Below the pieces are notes generated by a model that had not been told where the DNA came from, ran no database searches, and was given only the letters and a program-made list of their open reading frames with translations. The position numbers and the translations under genes are program-made. DNA of 64,000 nucleotides from Pseudomonas sp. RIT288 (GTDB lineage Bacteria; Pseudomonadota; Gammaproteobacteria; Pseudomonadales; Pseudomonadaceae), in assembly GCF_000631985.1 (NCBI RefSeq), contig NZ_JFYN01000034.1:248001-312000 (forward strand), in the 5' to 3' direction. This document shows, piece after piece, positions 15,310-25,424 of the stretch. Each line of letters begins with the position of its first letter. Within the stretch, counting starts at the first letter, position 1.

Positions 15310-17955
15310 ATGCAAGACCTCGATCCCGTCGAAACCCAGGAATGGCTGGACGCCCTGGAATCGGTTCTCGACAAAGAAGGCGAAGACCGTGCTCACTATC
15401 TGATGACCCGTATGGGTGAACTGGCGACCCGCAGCGGTTCGCAGCTCCCTTACGCCATCACCACGCCTTACCGCAACACCATCCCGGTAACCCACGAAGC
15501 ACGCATGCCTGGCGACCTGTTCATGGAACGCCGCATTCGCTCGCTGGTGCGCTGGAACGCGATGGCCATGGTAATGCGTACGAACCTGAAAGATTCTGAC
15601 CTGGGTGGTCACATCTCCAGCTTCGCTTCCAGCGCGACCCTGTATGACATCGGCTTCAACTACTTCTTCCAGGCCCCGACCGACGAACACGGCGGCGACC
15701 TGATCTACTTCCAGGGCCACACCTCGCCAGGCGTTTACGCCCGTGCGTTCATGGAAGGCCGCATCACCGAAGACCAGATGAACAACTTCCGCCAGGAAGT
15801 CGACGGTCAGGGCCTGTCGTCCTATCCGCACCCTTGGCTGATGCCTGACTTCTGGCAGTTCCCGACCGTATCCATGGGTCTGGGTCCGATCCAGGCGATC
15901 TACCAGGCACGTTTCATGAAGTACCTGGAACACCGCGGTTTCATCCAGCCGGGCAAACAGAAAGTCTGGTGCTTCCTGGGCGACGGCGAGTGCGACGAGC
16001 CGGAATCCCTGGGCGCGATCTCCCTGGCCGGCCGCGAGAAGCTGGACAACCTGATCTTCGTCATCAACTGCAACCTGCAGCGCCTCGACGGCCCGGTTCG
16101 CGGCAACGGCAAGATCATCCAGGAACTCGAAGGCGTGTTCCGCGGTGCTCAGTGGAACGTGACCAAAGTCATCTGGGGCCGTTTCTGGGACCCACTGCTG
16201 GCCAAGGACGTCGACGGCATCCTGCAACGTCGCATGGACGAAGTCATCGACGGCGAGTACCAGAACTACAAAGCCAAAGACGGCGCGTTCGTTCGCGAGC
16301 ACTTCTTCAACACGCCTGAACTCAAGGCGATGGTTGCCGATCTGTCCGACGACGAGATCTGGAAACTCAACCGTGGCGGCCACGACCCGTACAAGGTCTA
16401 TGCGGCGTACCACGAAGCGGTCAACCACAAAGAACAACCAACCGTCATCCTCGCCAAGACCATCAAGGGTTATGGCACCGGTGCCGGCGAAGCGAAAAAC
16501 ACTGCGCACAACACCAAGAAAGTCGACGTCGACAGCCTGAAGTTGTTCCGTGACCGCTTCGACATCCCGGTCAAGGACGAAGAGCTGGAGAACCTGCCGT
16601 TCTTCAAGCCAGAACCAAACAGCGCCGAAGCCCGCTACCTGAGCGAGCGCCGTGCTGCACTGGGCGGTTTCGTACCTCAGCGCCGCGCACAGAGCTTCAG
16701 CGTACCGACCCCGGACCTGGACACCCTGAAAGCCATCCTCGATGGTTCGGGCGACCGTGAAATCTCCACCACCATGGCCTTCGTGCGGATCCTCGCGCAA
16801 CTGGTCAAGGACAAGGAAATCGGCCCGCGCATCGTGCCGATCATCCCGGACGAAGCCCGTACCTTCGGTATGGAAGGCATGTTCCGTCAGCTGGGAATCT
16901 ACTCCTCCGTCGGCCAGCTCTACGAGCCAGTCGATAAAGACCAGGTGATGTTCTACAAGGAAGACCAGAAAGGTCAGATCCTTGAAGAAGGCATCAACGA
17001 AGCAGGCGCCATGAGCTCGTTCATCGCTGCCGGTACTTCGTACTCCAGCCACAACCAGCCGATGCTGCCGTTCTACATCTTCTACTCGATGTTCGGTTTC
17101 CAGCGTATCGGTGACCTGGCGTGGGCCGCTGGCGACAGCCGTACCCGTGGCTTCCTGATCGGCGGCACCGCCGGCCGTACCACCCTGAACGGTGAAGGCC
17201 TGCAACACGAAGACGGTCACAGCCACCTGCTGGCCGCAACCATCCCGAACTGCCGCACCTACGATCCAACCTACGGCTACGAGCTGGCGGTGATCATTCA
17301 GGACGGCATGAAGAAGATGACCGAAGAGCAACAGGACATCTTCTACTACATCACCGTGATGAACGAGTCGTACCAGCAGCCAGCCATGCCGGCCGGTGCC
17401 GAAGAAGGCATCAAGAAAGGCATGTACCTGCTCGAAGAAGACACCCGCGATGCGGCGCATCACGTACAGCTGATGGGCTCCGGCACCATCCTGCGTGAAG
17501 TGCGTGAAGCGGCGAAGATTCTGCGTGAAGAGTTCAACATCGGCGCTGACGTATGGAGCGTCACCAGCTTCAACGAATTGCGTCGCGACGGCCTGGCCGT
17601 TGAGCGCAGCAACCGCCTGAAGCCTGGCCAGAAGCCTAAGCAGAGCTACGTTGAAGAGTGCCTGAGCGGCCGCAAAGGTCCGGTCATTGCCTCTACCGAC
17701 TACATGAAGCTGTTCGCCGAACAGATCCGTCAGTGGGTACCGTCCAAGGAATTCAAAGTCCTGGGCACCGACGGTTTCGGCCGCAGCGACAGCCGCAAGA
17801 AACTGCGTCATTTCTTCGAAGTCGACCGTCATTTCGTGGTGTTGGCAGCCCTGGAAGCACTGGCTGACCGTGGTGATATCGAACCTAAAGTGGTGGCCGA
17901 GGCCATCGTCAAGTTCGGCATCGACCCGGAAAAACGCAACCCACTGGACTGCTGA
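15310..17955 (+). CDS. aceE: Pyruvate dehydrogenase E1 component (homodimeric type)
   Basis: 881 residues, the length of gammaproteobacterial homodimeric E1. CTGGAG precedes the ATG by six bases. The thiamine-diphosphate site GDGECDEPESLG begins about residue 225 and ends with NCNLQRLDGPVRG about residue 255-267. The active-centre loop GYGTGAGEAKNTAHN lies near 390-405. The enzyme decarboxylates pyruvate and reductively acetylates the lipoyl groups of AceF. First gene of the aceEF operon; aceF starts 12 bases after its stop. Regulation is probably through the two palindromes upstream. Confidence 0.97.
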   Translation: MQDLDPVETQEWLDALESVLDKEGEDRAHYLMTRMGELATRSGSQLPYAITTPYRNTIPVTHEARMPGDLFMERRIRSLVRWNAMAMVMRTNLKDSDLGGHISSFASSATLYDIGFNYFFQAPTDEHGGDLIYFQGHTSPGVYARAFMEGRITEDQMNNFRQEVDGQGLSSYPHPWLMPDFWQFPTVSMGLGPIQAIYQARFMKYLEHRGFIQPGKQKVWCFLGDGECDEPESLGAISLAGREKLDNLIFVINCNLQRLDGPVRGNGKIIQELEGVFRGAQWNVTKVIWGRFWDPLLAKDVDGILQRRMDEVIDGEYQNYKAKDGAFVREHFFNTPELKAMVADLSDDEIWKLNRGGHDPYKVYAAYHEAVNHKEQPTVILAKTIKGYGTGAGEAKNTAHNTKKVDVDSLKLFRDRFDIPVKDEELENLPFFKPEPNSAEARYLSERRAALGGFVPQRRAQSFSVPTPDLDTLKAILDGSGDREISTTMAFVRILAQLVKDKEIGPRIVPIIPDEARTFGMEGMFRQLGIYSSVGQLYEPVDKDQVMFYKEDQKGQILEEGINEAGAMSSFIAAGTSYSSHNQPMLPFYIFYSMFGFQRIGDLAWAAGDSRTRGFLIGGTAGRTTLNGEGLQHEDGHSHLLAATIPNCRTYDPTYGYELAVIIQDGMKKMTEEQQDIFYYITVMNESYQQPAMPAGAEEGIKKGMYLLEEDTRDAAHHVQLMGSGTILREVREAAKILREEFNIGADVWSVTSFNELRRDGLAVERSNRLKPGQKPKQSYVEECLSGRKGPVIASTDYMKLFAEQIRQWVPSKEFKVLGTDGFGRSDSRKKLRHFFEVDRHFVVLAALEALADRGDIEPKVVAEAIVKFGIDPEKRNPLDC

Positions 17956-17966
17956 GGAGACATTTT

Positions 17967-19928
17967 GTGAGCGAACTCATTCGCGTACCTGACATCGGCA
18001 GCGGTGAAGGTGAAGTAATTGAACTGTTTGTGAAGGTCGGCGACCGTATCGAAGCCGACCAGAGCATCCTGACCCTGGAATCGGACAAGGCCAGCATGGA
18101 AGTGCCGGCCCCGAAAGCCGGCGTCATCAAGAGCCTGAAAGTGAAGCTGGGCGACCGTCTGAAAGAAGGCGACGAACTGCTTGAGCTGGAAGTCGAGGGC
18201 GCCGCGCAAGCGGCTCCTGCGCCTGCCGCTGCACCGGCTGCAAAAGCTGAAGCCAAACCGGCTGCCGCTCCTGCTGCAGCCGCGCCAGCCGCTGCCCCTG
18301 CTGCCGCTTCGGTGCAGCAAGTGCACGTGCCGGACATCGGTTCGTCGGGCAAGGCCCAGATCATCGAGATCCAGGTCAAGGTCGGCGACAAGGTCGAGGC
18401 TGATCAATCGCTGATCACCCTGGAATCCGACAAGGCCAGCATGGAAATCCCGTCGCCTGCCGCGGGCGTGGTCAAGGCCATCAGCGTCAAGCTCAACGAC
18501 GAAGTCGGCACTGGCGACCTGATCCTCGATCTGGAAGTGGCGGGTGCTGCGGCCCCTGCTGCAGCCGCTCCGGCTCAGGCTGCTGCGCCAGCCGCTGCTG
18601 CTGCGCCGGCTCCGGCCGCCGCTCCGGCTGCACCGGTCGCCGACAGCGTTCAGGACATCCACGTTCCGGACATCGGTTCGGCCGGCAAGGCCAAGATCAT
18701 CGAAGTGTTGGTCAAGGCTGGCGACAGCGTTGAAGCCGACCAGTCGCTGATCACCCTCGAATCCGACAAGGCGAGCATGGAAATCCCATCGCCTGCCGCT
18801 GGCGTGGTGGAAAGCGTTTCGATCAAGCTGGACGACGAAGTCGGTACCGGCGACCTGATCCTCAAGCTGAAAGTCAAAGGCGCAGCCCCTGCTGCAGCCC
18901 CGGCTCCAGCTGCCGCTGCGCCAAGTGCTCCGGCACCGGCCGCTGCTGCTCCGGCTGCCGCTGCACCTGCTGCCGCCGCTCCGGTTGCTGCTCCGGCCAA
19001 GCCTGGCGCGAAAGTTCACGCCGGCCCTGCCGTGCGTCAACTGGCCCGTGAATTTGGCGTCGAGTTGAGTGCCGTTGGCGCCAGCGGTCCGCACGGTCGC
19101 ATTCTGAAAGAAGACGTGCAGGTTTACGTCAAAGCCATGATGCAGAAGGCCAAGGAAGCACCGGCCGCTGCTGGCGGCGCAACCGGTGGCGCGGGCATCC
19201 CGCCGATCCCGGTCGTGGACTTCAGCCGCTTCGGTGAAATCGAAGAAGTGCCGATGACCCGCCTGATGCAGGTCGGCGCTGCCAACCTGCACCGCAGCTG
19301 GCTGAACGTGCCGCACGTGACGCAATTCGACTCGGCGGACATCACCGAGCTGGAAGCCTTCCGCGTTGCGCAGAAAGCCGTCGCGGAGAAGGCCGGCGTC
19401 AAGCTGACCATCCTGCCGCTGCTGCTCAAGACCTGCGCGCACCTGCTCAAGGAGCTGCCGGACTTCAACAGTTCGCTGGCCCCAAGCGGCAAGGCGATCA
19501 TTCGCAAGAAGTACGTCAACATCGGCTTCGCGGTCGACACCCCGGATGGCCTGCTGGTACCGGTCATCAAGAACGTCGACCAGAAGAGCCTGCTGCAACT
19601 GGCCGCAGAAGCTGCTTCGCTGGCTGAAAAAGCCCGCACCAAGAAGCTCTCTTCGGACGAGATGCAAGGCGCCTGCTTCACCATTTCCAGCCTCGGCCAC
19701 ATTGGCGGCACCGGCTTCACGCCGATCGTCAACGCGCCGGAAGTGGCGATCCTCGGTGTTTCCAAGGCAACCATCCAGCCAGTCTGGGACGGCAAAGCCT
19801 TCCAGCCGAAACTGATGCTGCCACTGTCGCTGTCCTACGATCACCGTGTGATCAACGGCGCCGCCGCTGCACGCTTCACCCAGCGTCTGGGCAGCCTGCT
19901 GGGCGACATCCGCACCATCCTGCTGTAA
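17967..19928 (+). CDS. aceF: Dihydrolipoamide acetyltransferase E2 of pyruvate dehydrogenase, three lipoyl domains
   Basis: 653 residues from a GTG with GAGGAGA upstream. Three lipoyl domains carry the ESDKASME modification site, with lysines about 41, 156 and 268. They are joined by long Ala-Pro linkers. A peripheral-subunit-binding domain (about 350-390, VRQLAREFGVELSAVGASG) and the catalytic domain follow, ending in SYDHRVINGAAAARF, whose His (about 626) is the acetyltransfer residue. E. coli also has three lipoyl domains, while many pseudomonads have two, so the copy number is a point of interest. The Ala-Pro linkers explain the strong repetitive base composition here. Confidence 0.97.
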   Translation: MSELIRVPDIGSGEGEVIELFVKVGDRIEADQSILTLESDKASMEVPAPKAGVIKSLKVKLGDRLKEGDELLELEVEGAAQAAPAPAAAPAAKAEAKPAAAPAAAAPAAAPAAASVQQVHVPDIGSSGKAQIIEIQVKVGDKVEADQSLITLESDKASMEIPSPAAGVVKAISVKLNDEVGTGDLILDLEVAGAAAPAAAAPAQAAAPAAAAAPAPAAAPAAPVADSVQDIHVPDIGSAGKAKIIEVLVKAGDSVEADQSLITLESDKASMEIPSPAAGVVESVSIKLDDEVGTGDLILKLKVKGAAPAAAPAPAAAAPSAPAPAAAAPAAAAPAAAAPVAAPAKPGAKVHAGPAVRQLAREFGVELSAVGASGPHGRILKEDVQVYVKAMMQKAKEAPAAAGGATGGAGIPPIPVVDFSRFGEIEEVPMTRLMQVGAANLHRSWLNVPHVTQFDSADITELEAFRVAQKAVAEKAGVKLTILPLLLKTCAHLLKELPDFNSSLAPSGKAIIRKKYVNIGFAVDTPDGLLVPVIKNVDQKSLLQLAAEAASLAEKARTKKLSSDEMQGACFTISSLGHIGGTGFTPIVNAPEVAILGVSKATIQPVWDGKAFQPKLMLPLSLSYDHRVINGAAAARFTQRLGSLLGDIRTILL

Positions 19929-20000
19929 AGCGTTCGGCCCTCCGGCAACGGAGGGCCGATTGCGTTCCACGTTTTCGAGCGCCACACGCTCGTACCTCAA

Positions 20001-20028
20001 CCCCGTCAGTTTGACGGGGCTTTTTTTT
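20001..20028 (+). terminator. Rho-independent terminator of aceEF
   Basis: CCCCGTC-AGTTT-GACGGGG, then C and eight T (20021-20028): a seven-base perfect GC-rich stem and a strong T-run, 73 bases after the aceF stop. A second hairpin without T-run (GGCCCTCC/GGAGGGCC, about 19937-19958) precedes it and may block exonucleases. Confidence 0.93.
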
Positions 20029-20200
20029 GCCTGGAAAAATGCAACGCCTCTTCCTACAAGTTCGGTTTACTTGAACTACGAACACAGTCGAATTCGTCTC
20101 GATATTTTTCCTCGACAGACAACTAATCTCTGCCCTCGGATTAAATAGCGATCATCTTGCGTTATTTATAAAAACGAAACTTACTCGAACGGACTCGAAT

Positions 20201-21598
20201 ATGTTCAAGCCAACGGTTGGCCCGATTATCGGCCACACTACAACTAATCACGCGCGTATATTCATGCGCGCCGACATCCAGGGCAACGCACCGGTATTTG
20301 CCGCTATTCGTTATCGCACGGCTGGCACACAACAGTGGTCAGCCGGCACTTTCGCCGAACCCAGTGCACGGCGCGATATGACCGAAGTGTTCACCCTCAA
20401 CAACTTGAGCAGTGACACCGAATACGAATACCAGACCGGCTGGTTCAGCCCGATGAATCCGGTACATACCGTGGACAGCGTCGCCGAACTGCCGCTGCAG
20501 TGGCCGCGGGAAATCTATCGATTGCGCACCCGCTCCAGCAAAGCCCTGCAGCCAAAGGCCTATATCGTCGGCTCCTGCCGCTATTTACGCATGACCGCGG
20601 GCGTGCCGATGCTGCCCCAACTGGGTGACCGGATCTTTGCCTCCATCAACCAGTTGATCGAAGGCGCGCAACCGCCGATCAGTGCCTGTTTGATGACGGG
20701 CGATCAGATTTATGTCGACGACCTTAATCTGTTCGCACCTGATCGTGAATATAAGGAAATTACCAGCAAGTACCGCGCGGCATTCTCTCAGCCGAACATT
20801 CAGCGCCTGATGTCCGGCACGTCGACTTACATGATCCTGGATGATCACGAAATCGAAGACAACTGGCCGGCGAACGCCGACAAGTCAGATCAAGCGTTCT
20901 ATCGCAATGCCATGGCCGCCTATGAAATCTATCAAGTCAGCCATAGCCCGGCGCATGAACTTACAACTAACGAAGAGGTGAATCGGGCAAAACTCGAGCA
21001 CTACTGGTATCAATTCAGTGACGGGGATATCGAATGGTTTGTGACCGACAGCCGCACCCGCCGCAACCTGTCAGCCGATGATCGCCGCATACTCGATGAG
21101 GCGCAGGAACAGGCGCTGCTCAAGTGGCTGATCAACAGCCCGGCGCGGGTGAAGTTCGTCGTGACCAGCGTGATGTTCTACCCGGATCGCAAACTGCACG
21201 GCGACGATGCCTGGAAAGCCTTCCCGGAGCAGCGCCTGCGCCTGCTGGAAACCATACGCACCCGACGCATCAGGAATGTCGTGTTTATCTCGGGCGATGT
21301 GCATGGCTCGCTGACCTCGCGTCTGACCCACAGCGAAGACCCGGATTTCGAAGTCCACACCATCGTTTCCTCGCCGTTGTGCAACAGCAAGCTGCTGCCC
21401 TATGCCAAGGCGTCGACGTTCATCCTTGATCAACCGCTGGCGCGCACGGCAGCGGGCGACTATCAGCATGAGTTGACCAGCGCAGTGGTCAGCGAAGACA
21501 ACTTCGCCCATGTGGTGGTCGAGGCTGATCAGATTCTGGTCAATTACCATGATCGGGATGGCAAGAAGCTGCAATCGATCAGCCTGAAATTACGTTGA
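20201..21598 (+). CDS. PhoD-like metallophosphoesterase (alkaline phosphatase D family)
   Basis: 465 residues. An N-terminal fibronectin-like segment (about 5-112) precedes the PhoD catalytic domain. Visible metal or active-site motifs are GSC (124-126), TGDQIYVDD (166-174), DDHEIEDNW (214-222) and SGDVHGSL (about 363-370), in the order expected of PhoD. No Tat or Sec signal peptide is seen, so unlike classical secreted PhoD it should be cytoplasmic. The family hydrolyses phosphomono- and diesters using Fe/Ca or Mn. It has its own 270-base upstream region and is followed by a REPIN. In PAO1 dipA follows aceF directly, so this gene is an addition here. Confidence 0.8.
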   Translation: MFKPTVGPIIGHTTTNHARIFMRADIQGNAPVFAAIRYRTAGTQQWSAGTFAEPSARRDMTEVFTLNNLSSDTEYEYQTGWFSPMNPVHTVDSVAELPLQWPREIYRLRTRSSKALQPKAYIVGSCRYLRMTAGVPMLPQLGDRIFASINQLIEGAQPPISACLMTGDQIYVDDLNLFAPDREYKEITSKYRAAFSQPNIQRLMSGTSTYMILDDHEIEDNWPANADKSDQAFYRNAMAAYEIYQVSHSPAHELTTNEEVNRAKLEHYWYQFSDGDIEWFVTDSRTRRNLSADDRRILDEAQEQALLKWLINSPARVKFVVTSVMFYPDRKLHGDDAWKAFPEQRLRLLETIRTRRIRNVVFISGDVHGSLTSRLTHSEDPDFEVHTIVSSPLCNSKLLPYAKASTFILDQPLARTAAGDYQHELTSAVVSEDNFAHVVVEADQILVNYHDRDGKKLQSISLKLR

Positions 21599-21605
21599 GA
21601 TCCTG

Positions 21606-21679
21606 AAAGATCGCAGCCTTCGGCAGCTCCTACATTGGTATGCATCGCCTGTAGGAGCTGCCGCAGGCTCCGATCTTTT
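21606..21679. repeat. REPIN (GATCGCAGCC...GGAGCTGCC type)
   Basis: GATCGCAGCCTTCGGCAGCT and its inverted partner AGCTGCCGCAGGCTCCGATC enclose a short loop, and TTTTGCTCTTTT follows on the plus strand, so it could also end the phoD-like transcript. Same family as the elements at 26484, 38388 and 44950. Confidence 0.85.
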
Positions 21680-21851
21680 GCTCTTTTCAACCACCCACTG
21701 GAGAAATGCCCCGAGCGGCCGACACATTCTTATAGCACTTGGCCTTCATCTCTCTTGTCAGTCGGTGCCGCAATGATGCAACCTTGCCGCAGGCAACAGT
21801 AAAGAGGGCGCGAGCCCGGCGCGTTCAGCATATTTCCAAGCGAGTTCCTTC

Positions 21852-24548
21852 ATGAAGAGCCAACCCGATGCCGCCAGCCGTATGGCGGCCGAGGTAGTGA
21901 CGCAGTTGCCTGTGCCCTCGCGGCTCGGCATGCTGCGTTTCGAGCGCTTGAATGAAGCCAGTTGGGCGATGCTGTTTCTCGACCCCAATTGCGAACGCCA
22001 GTTCGGCCAGCCAGCCGTCGAATTGTGTGCGCTGGTCGGCTCGCCCTACGCCAGCCTGATGGAGCCCGAAGCGCGCTATCAGTTGCATGACACCATTCAG
22101 CAGCAACTGCGCGACAGTCCGCATTATCTGGTGCGCTACACCCTGCACACCGCCGCGGGCGTGCTGAGCATCCTCGAACTGGGCGAAGCCTATAAACAGC
22201 ACAATCGGCATTTGTTGCGTGGCTACCTGCTGGCAGTCGATGACGTGTTCGACGAGGCCCCGACGCTGCCGTCCGTCGACCTCGAAACCCAGAACTCGCG
22301 CCTGCAGATCGCCCTCGAACTGAACCAGCGCGCCCAGCAGGAACAACTGCAGCACCTCGATCGCGTACGCGCCCAGCAGGATCTGATTCTGCTACTCGCC
22401 CGCCAGCGCTACAGCAGCCACAACTCGCTGCAGGAAGCCGCCGAACTGATCACCCGCTGCGCCTGCGACATCTATGAAATCGACTGCGCCAGCCTGTGGA
22501 ACCTCGAAGGCAATCTGCTGGTGCCGATTTCCGCGTATCACCGCGCGACGCAGGAATACATCCTGCCGGAGGTGATCGACATCAGCGGCTTCCCCGACTA
22601 CATGGAAGCGCTACACGGCAGCCGCGCCATCGACGCGCACAATGCAATGCGCGACCCGCGCACCCGCGAGATGGCCGAGGCCCTGCGCCCGCGCGACGTC
22701 AACGCCATGCTCGACGCCAGCATCCGCGTCGATGGCCAGGTGGTCGGCGTGCTCTGTCTGGAGCAGACCGGCGTCACCCGCGCCTGGCAGTCCGACGAAA
22801 TCGCCTTTGCCGGTGAGCTGGCCGACCAGTTCGCCCAGGTCATCAACAACCACAACCGTCGCACCGCCACCAGCGCCCTGCACCTGTTCCAGCGCGCGGT
22901 CGAGCAAAGTGCCAACGCCTTTCTGCTGGTCAATTGCGATGGCGTGGTCGAGTACGTCAACCCGAGCTTCACCGCGATTACCCAGTACTCCACCGAGGAA
23001 GTCCACGGCCAGCGCCTGTCGGAACTGCCGGCGCTGGAGAACCTCAGCGAGCTGCTGTTCGACGCGCCCTCGGCGCTGGCCAAGAGCAACAGCTGGCAGG
23101 GCGAATTCAAGAGCCGGCGCAAGAACCTCGAACCGTACTGGGGCCAGTTGTCGATTTCCAAGGTGTACGGCGACAACCGTGAGCTGACGCACTACATCGG
23201 CATCTACGAAGACATCACCCAGACCAAACTGGCGCAGCAGCGCATCGAGCGGCTGGCGTACACCGACAACCTGACGAACCTTGGCAACCGCCCGGCGTTT
23301 ATCCGCAATCTGGACGAACGCTTCGCCCGCGATAGCGACACGCCGATCAGTCTGCTGCTGGTGGACATCGACAACTTCAAGCGGATCAACGACAGCCTCG
23401 GGCACCAGACCGGTGACAAGTTGTTGATCAGCCTCGCCCGACGCCTGCGCAACAGCCTCAGCCCGAGTGGCAGCCTTGCGCGTTTTGCCAGTAACGAATT
23501 CGCCGTGCTGCTCGACGACACCGACCTCGCCACTGGCCAACAGATTGCCAATCAACTGCTGGCGACCCTCGACAAACCGATGTTCGTCGACAACCAGCTG
23601 ATCAGCGTCACCGGCTCCGTGGGCCTGGCCTGCGCGCCGCTGCATGGCCGCGACCCGCAGACCCTGATGCGCAACGCCGGCCTGGCCCTGCACAAGGCCA
23701 AGGCCAACGGCAAACACCAGGTCCAGGTCTTCACCGAAGCACTGAACGCCGAGGCCAGTTACAAGCTGTTCGTCGAGAACAACCTGCGCCGCGCCCTGAC
23801 CCAGAACGAGCTGGACGTGTTCTACCAGCCCAAACTGTGCCTGCGCAGCGGTCGCCTGCTGGGCATGGAAGCGCTGCTGCGCTGGAACCACCCGGAACGC
23901 GGCATGATCCGCCCGGACCAGTTCATCAGCGTTGCCGAAGAGACCGGCCTGATCATCCCGATCGGCAAGTGGATTGCGCGTCAGGCCTGCCGCATGAGCA
24001 AGGCGCTGACCGCCGCGGGCTTGGGCAACCTGCAAGTGGCGATCAACCTCTCGCCGAAGCAGTTCTCTGACCCGGATCTGGTTGCGTCCATCGCCAACAT
24101 CCTCAAGGAAGAAGCGCTGCCGGCCAATCTGCTCGAACTGGAGCTGACCGAAGGCCTGCTGCTGGAAGCCACCGAAGACACGCACTTGCAGCTCGATCAG
24201 CTCAAGCGCCTCGGCCTGACCCTGGCCATGGACGACTTCGGCACTGGTTACTCATCGCTCAGCTACCTGAAGAAATTCCCGATCGACATCATCAAGATCG
24301 ATCGCAGCTTCATCCACGAAATCCCCGACAATCAGGACGACATGGAAATCACCTCCGCGGTGATCGCCATGGCCCACAACCTGAAACTCAAAGTCGTGGC
24401 CGAAGGCATCGAGACCGCCGAGCAACTGGCGTTCCTGCGTCGCCACCGCTGCGACGTCGGCCAGGGCTACCTGTTCGACCGGCCAATCCCCGGCGCCGAG
24501 CTGATACAGGCCCTCAAGCGCTACCCACGCGGCCCGCTCTGCCTCTAA
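21852..24548 (+). CDS. dipA: Cyclic-di-GMP phosphodiesterase DipA (PAS-GAF-PAS-GGDEF-EAL)
   Basis: 898 residues with an N-terminal PAS-like region (about 20-130), a GAF domain (about 180-330), a PAS domain (about 345-460), a GGDEF domain (about 470-630) and an EAL domain (about 645-895). The GGDEF signature is ASNEF (about residue 545), so cyclase activity should be lost. The EAL domain keeps MEALLRW (about 671-677), DDFGTGYSSLSYL and KIDRSFI, so it should cleave c-di-GMP. PA5017 (DipA) in the same position drives biofilm dispersion and polar c-di-GMP asymmetry. No membrane segment is seen. It is monocistronic, with msrA about 195 bases downstream past a REPIN. Confidence 0.93.
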   Translation: MKSQPDAASRMAAEVVTQLPVPSRLGMLRFERLNEASWAMLFLDPNCERQFGQPAVELCALVGSPYASLMEPEARYQLHDTIQQQLRDSPHYLVRYTLHTAAGVLSILELGEAYKQHNRHLLRGYLLAVDDVFDEAPTLPSVDLETQNSRLQIALELNQRAQQEQLQHLDRVRAQQDLILLLARQRYSSHNSLQEAAELITRCACDIYEIDCASLWNLEGNLLVPISAYHRATQEYILPEVIDISGFPDYMEALHGSRAIDAHNAMRDPRTREMAEALRPRDVNAMLDASIRVDGQVVGVLCLEQTGVTRAWQSDEIAFAGELADQFAQVINNHNRRTATSALHLFQRAVEQSANAFLLVNCDGVVEYVNPSFTAITQYSTEEVHGQRLSELPALENLSELLFDAPSALAKSNSWQGEFKSRRKNLEPYWGQLSISKVYGDNRELTHYIGIYEDITQTKLAQQRIERLAYTDNLTNLGNRPAFIRNLDERFARDSDTPISLLLVDIDNFKRINDSLGHQTGDKLLISLARRLRNSLSPSGSLARFASNEFAVLLDDTDLATGQQIANQLLATLDKPMFVDNQLISVTGSVGLACAPLHGRDPQTLMRNAGLALHKAKANGKHQVQVFTEALNAEASYKLFVENNLRRALTQNELDVFYQPKLCLRSGRLLGMEALLRWNHPERGMIRPDQFISVAEETGLIIPIGKWIARQACRMSKALTAAGLGNLQVAINLSPKQFSDPDLVASIANILKEEALPANLLELELTEGLLLEATEDTHLQLDQLKRLGLTLAMDDFGTGYSSLSYLKKFPIDIIKIDRSFIHEIPDNQDDMEITSAVIAMAHNLKLKVVAEGIETAEQLAFLRRHRCDVGQGYLFDRPIPGAELIQALKRYPRGPLCL

Positions 24549-24570
24549 ATCCCATCTGTCGAAGCCCCCC

Positions 24571-24661
24571 CTGTGGGAGCGAGCCTGCTCGCGAAGGCGT
24601 TATAGCCGTCGACATCATCGTCGCCTGACACACCGCTTTCGCGAGCAGGCTCGCTCCCACA
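24571..24661. repeat. REPIN between dipA and msrA
   Basis: CTGTGGGAGCGAGCCTGCTC and inverted GAGCAGGCTCGCTCCCACA with a spacer of about 40 bases. It lies 22 bases after the dipA stop. Confidence 0.88.
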
Positions 24662-24743
24662 TTTGAATAGTGCGAAATCCGGCATCATTCGGCACACTGG
24701 CGGTCTGACTTTTTACATCCCATCCTGACTGAGAGGAACGATC

Positions 24744-25409
24744 ATGGTTCTGCGCTCGGAAATTCTGGTGAACAAAAACGTGCTACCGACCAAAGATCAA
24801 GCTCTGCCCGGCCGCGAAACCGCGATGACCCTGCCTGAAAAGCATTTCGTCTTCGAAGAAACCCCATTGCTCGGCCCTTTTTTCCAGGACGTCGACTTTG
24901 CGATCTTCGGTCTGGGTTGCTTCTGGGGCGCGGAACGCCGCTTCTGGCAGCGCGAAGGCGTGGTCAGCACGGTGGTCGGCTACGCCGGCGGCTACACGCC
25001 GAACCCGACCTACGAAGAAGTCTGCTCGGGCCTGACCGGCCACGCTGAAGTAGTGCTGGTGGTATATGACAAGGCCAAAGTCAGCTACGAAGAGCTGCTG
25101 GCAATGTTCTGGGAACTGCATAACCCGACACAGGGCATGCGTCAGGGCAACGACATCGGCACCCAGTACCGTTCGGTGATCTACGCGACCAGCCCGGAGC
25201 ACCTCGACGCGGCGCTGAAGAGCAAAGCGGTGTATCAGGCTGAACTGTCGAAGGCGGGTCTGGGCGAAATCAGCACCGAGATCGAACAGGCGCCGACCGT
25301 ATATTTCGCCGAGGCCTATCACCAGCAATACCTGGCGAAGAACCCTGAAGGTTATTGCGGGATTGGTGGCACCGGTGTGTGCATGCCACCGAGCCTGGCG
25401 GGTAACTAA
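24744..25409 (+). CDS. msrA: Peptide-methionine (S)-S-oxide reductase MsrA
   Basis: 221 residues. The catalytic motif GCFWGAERRFW holds Cys 59. YAGGYTPNPTYEEVCSG is the substrate-loop signature. Two C-terminal cysteines (205 and 213 in GYCGIGGTGVC) act as resolving residues, as in E. coli-type MsrA with three Cys. The enzyme repairs the S-epimer of methionine sulfoxide using thioredoxin. GAGAGGAACG precedes the ATG. It corresponds to PA5018. It converges with rlmJ, and the gap between them is filled by a long perfect palindrome. Confidence 0.96.
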   Translation: MVLRSEILVNKNVLPTKDQALPGRETAMTLPEKHFVFEETPLLGPFFQDVDFAIFGLGCFWGAERRFWQREGVVSTVVGYAGGYTPNPTYEEVCSGLTGHAEVVLVVYDKAKVSYEELLAMFWELHNPTQGMRQGNDIGTQYRSVIYATSPEHLDAALKSKAVYQAELSKAGLGEISTEIEQAPTVYFAEAYHQQYLAKNPEGYCGIGGTGVCMPPSLAGN

Positions 25410-25424
25410 ACCCTTAAAGCAAAA

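Noticed and set aside
15175..17832. Long open frame of 885 codons on the minus strand
   Set aside because: It is the mirror of aceE, whose codon use leaves the opposite strand open; the product has no recognisable family and aceE is certain.
17829..20000. 723-codon frame on the minus strand opposite aceF
   Set aside because: Shadow of the Ala/Pro-rich aceF; low-complexity translation with no domain.
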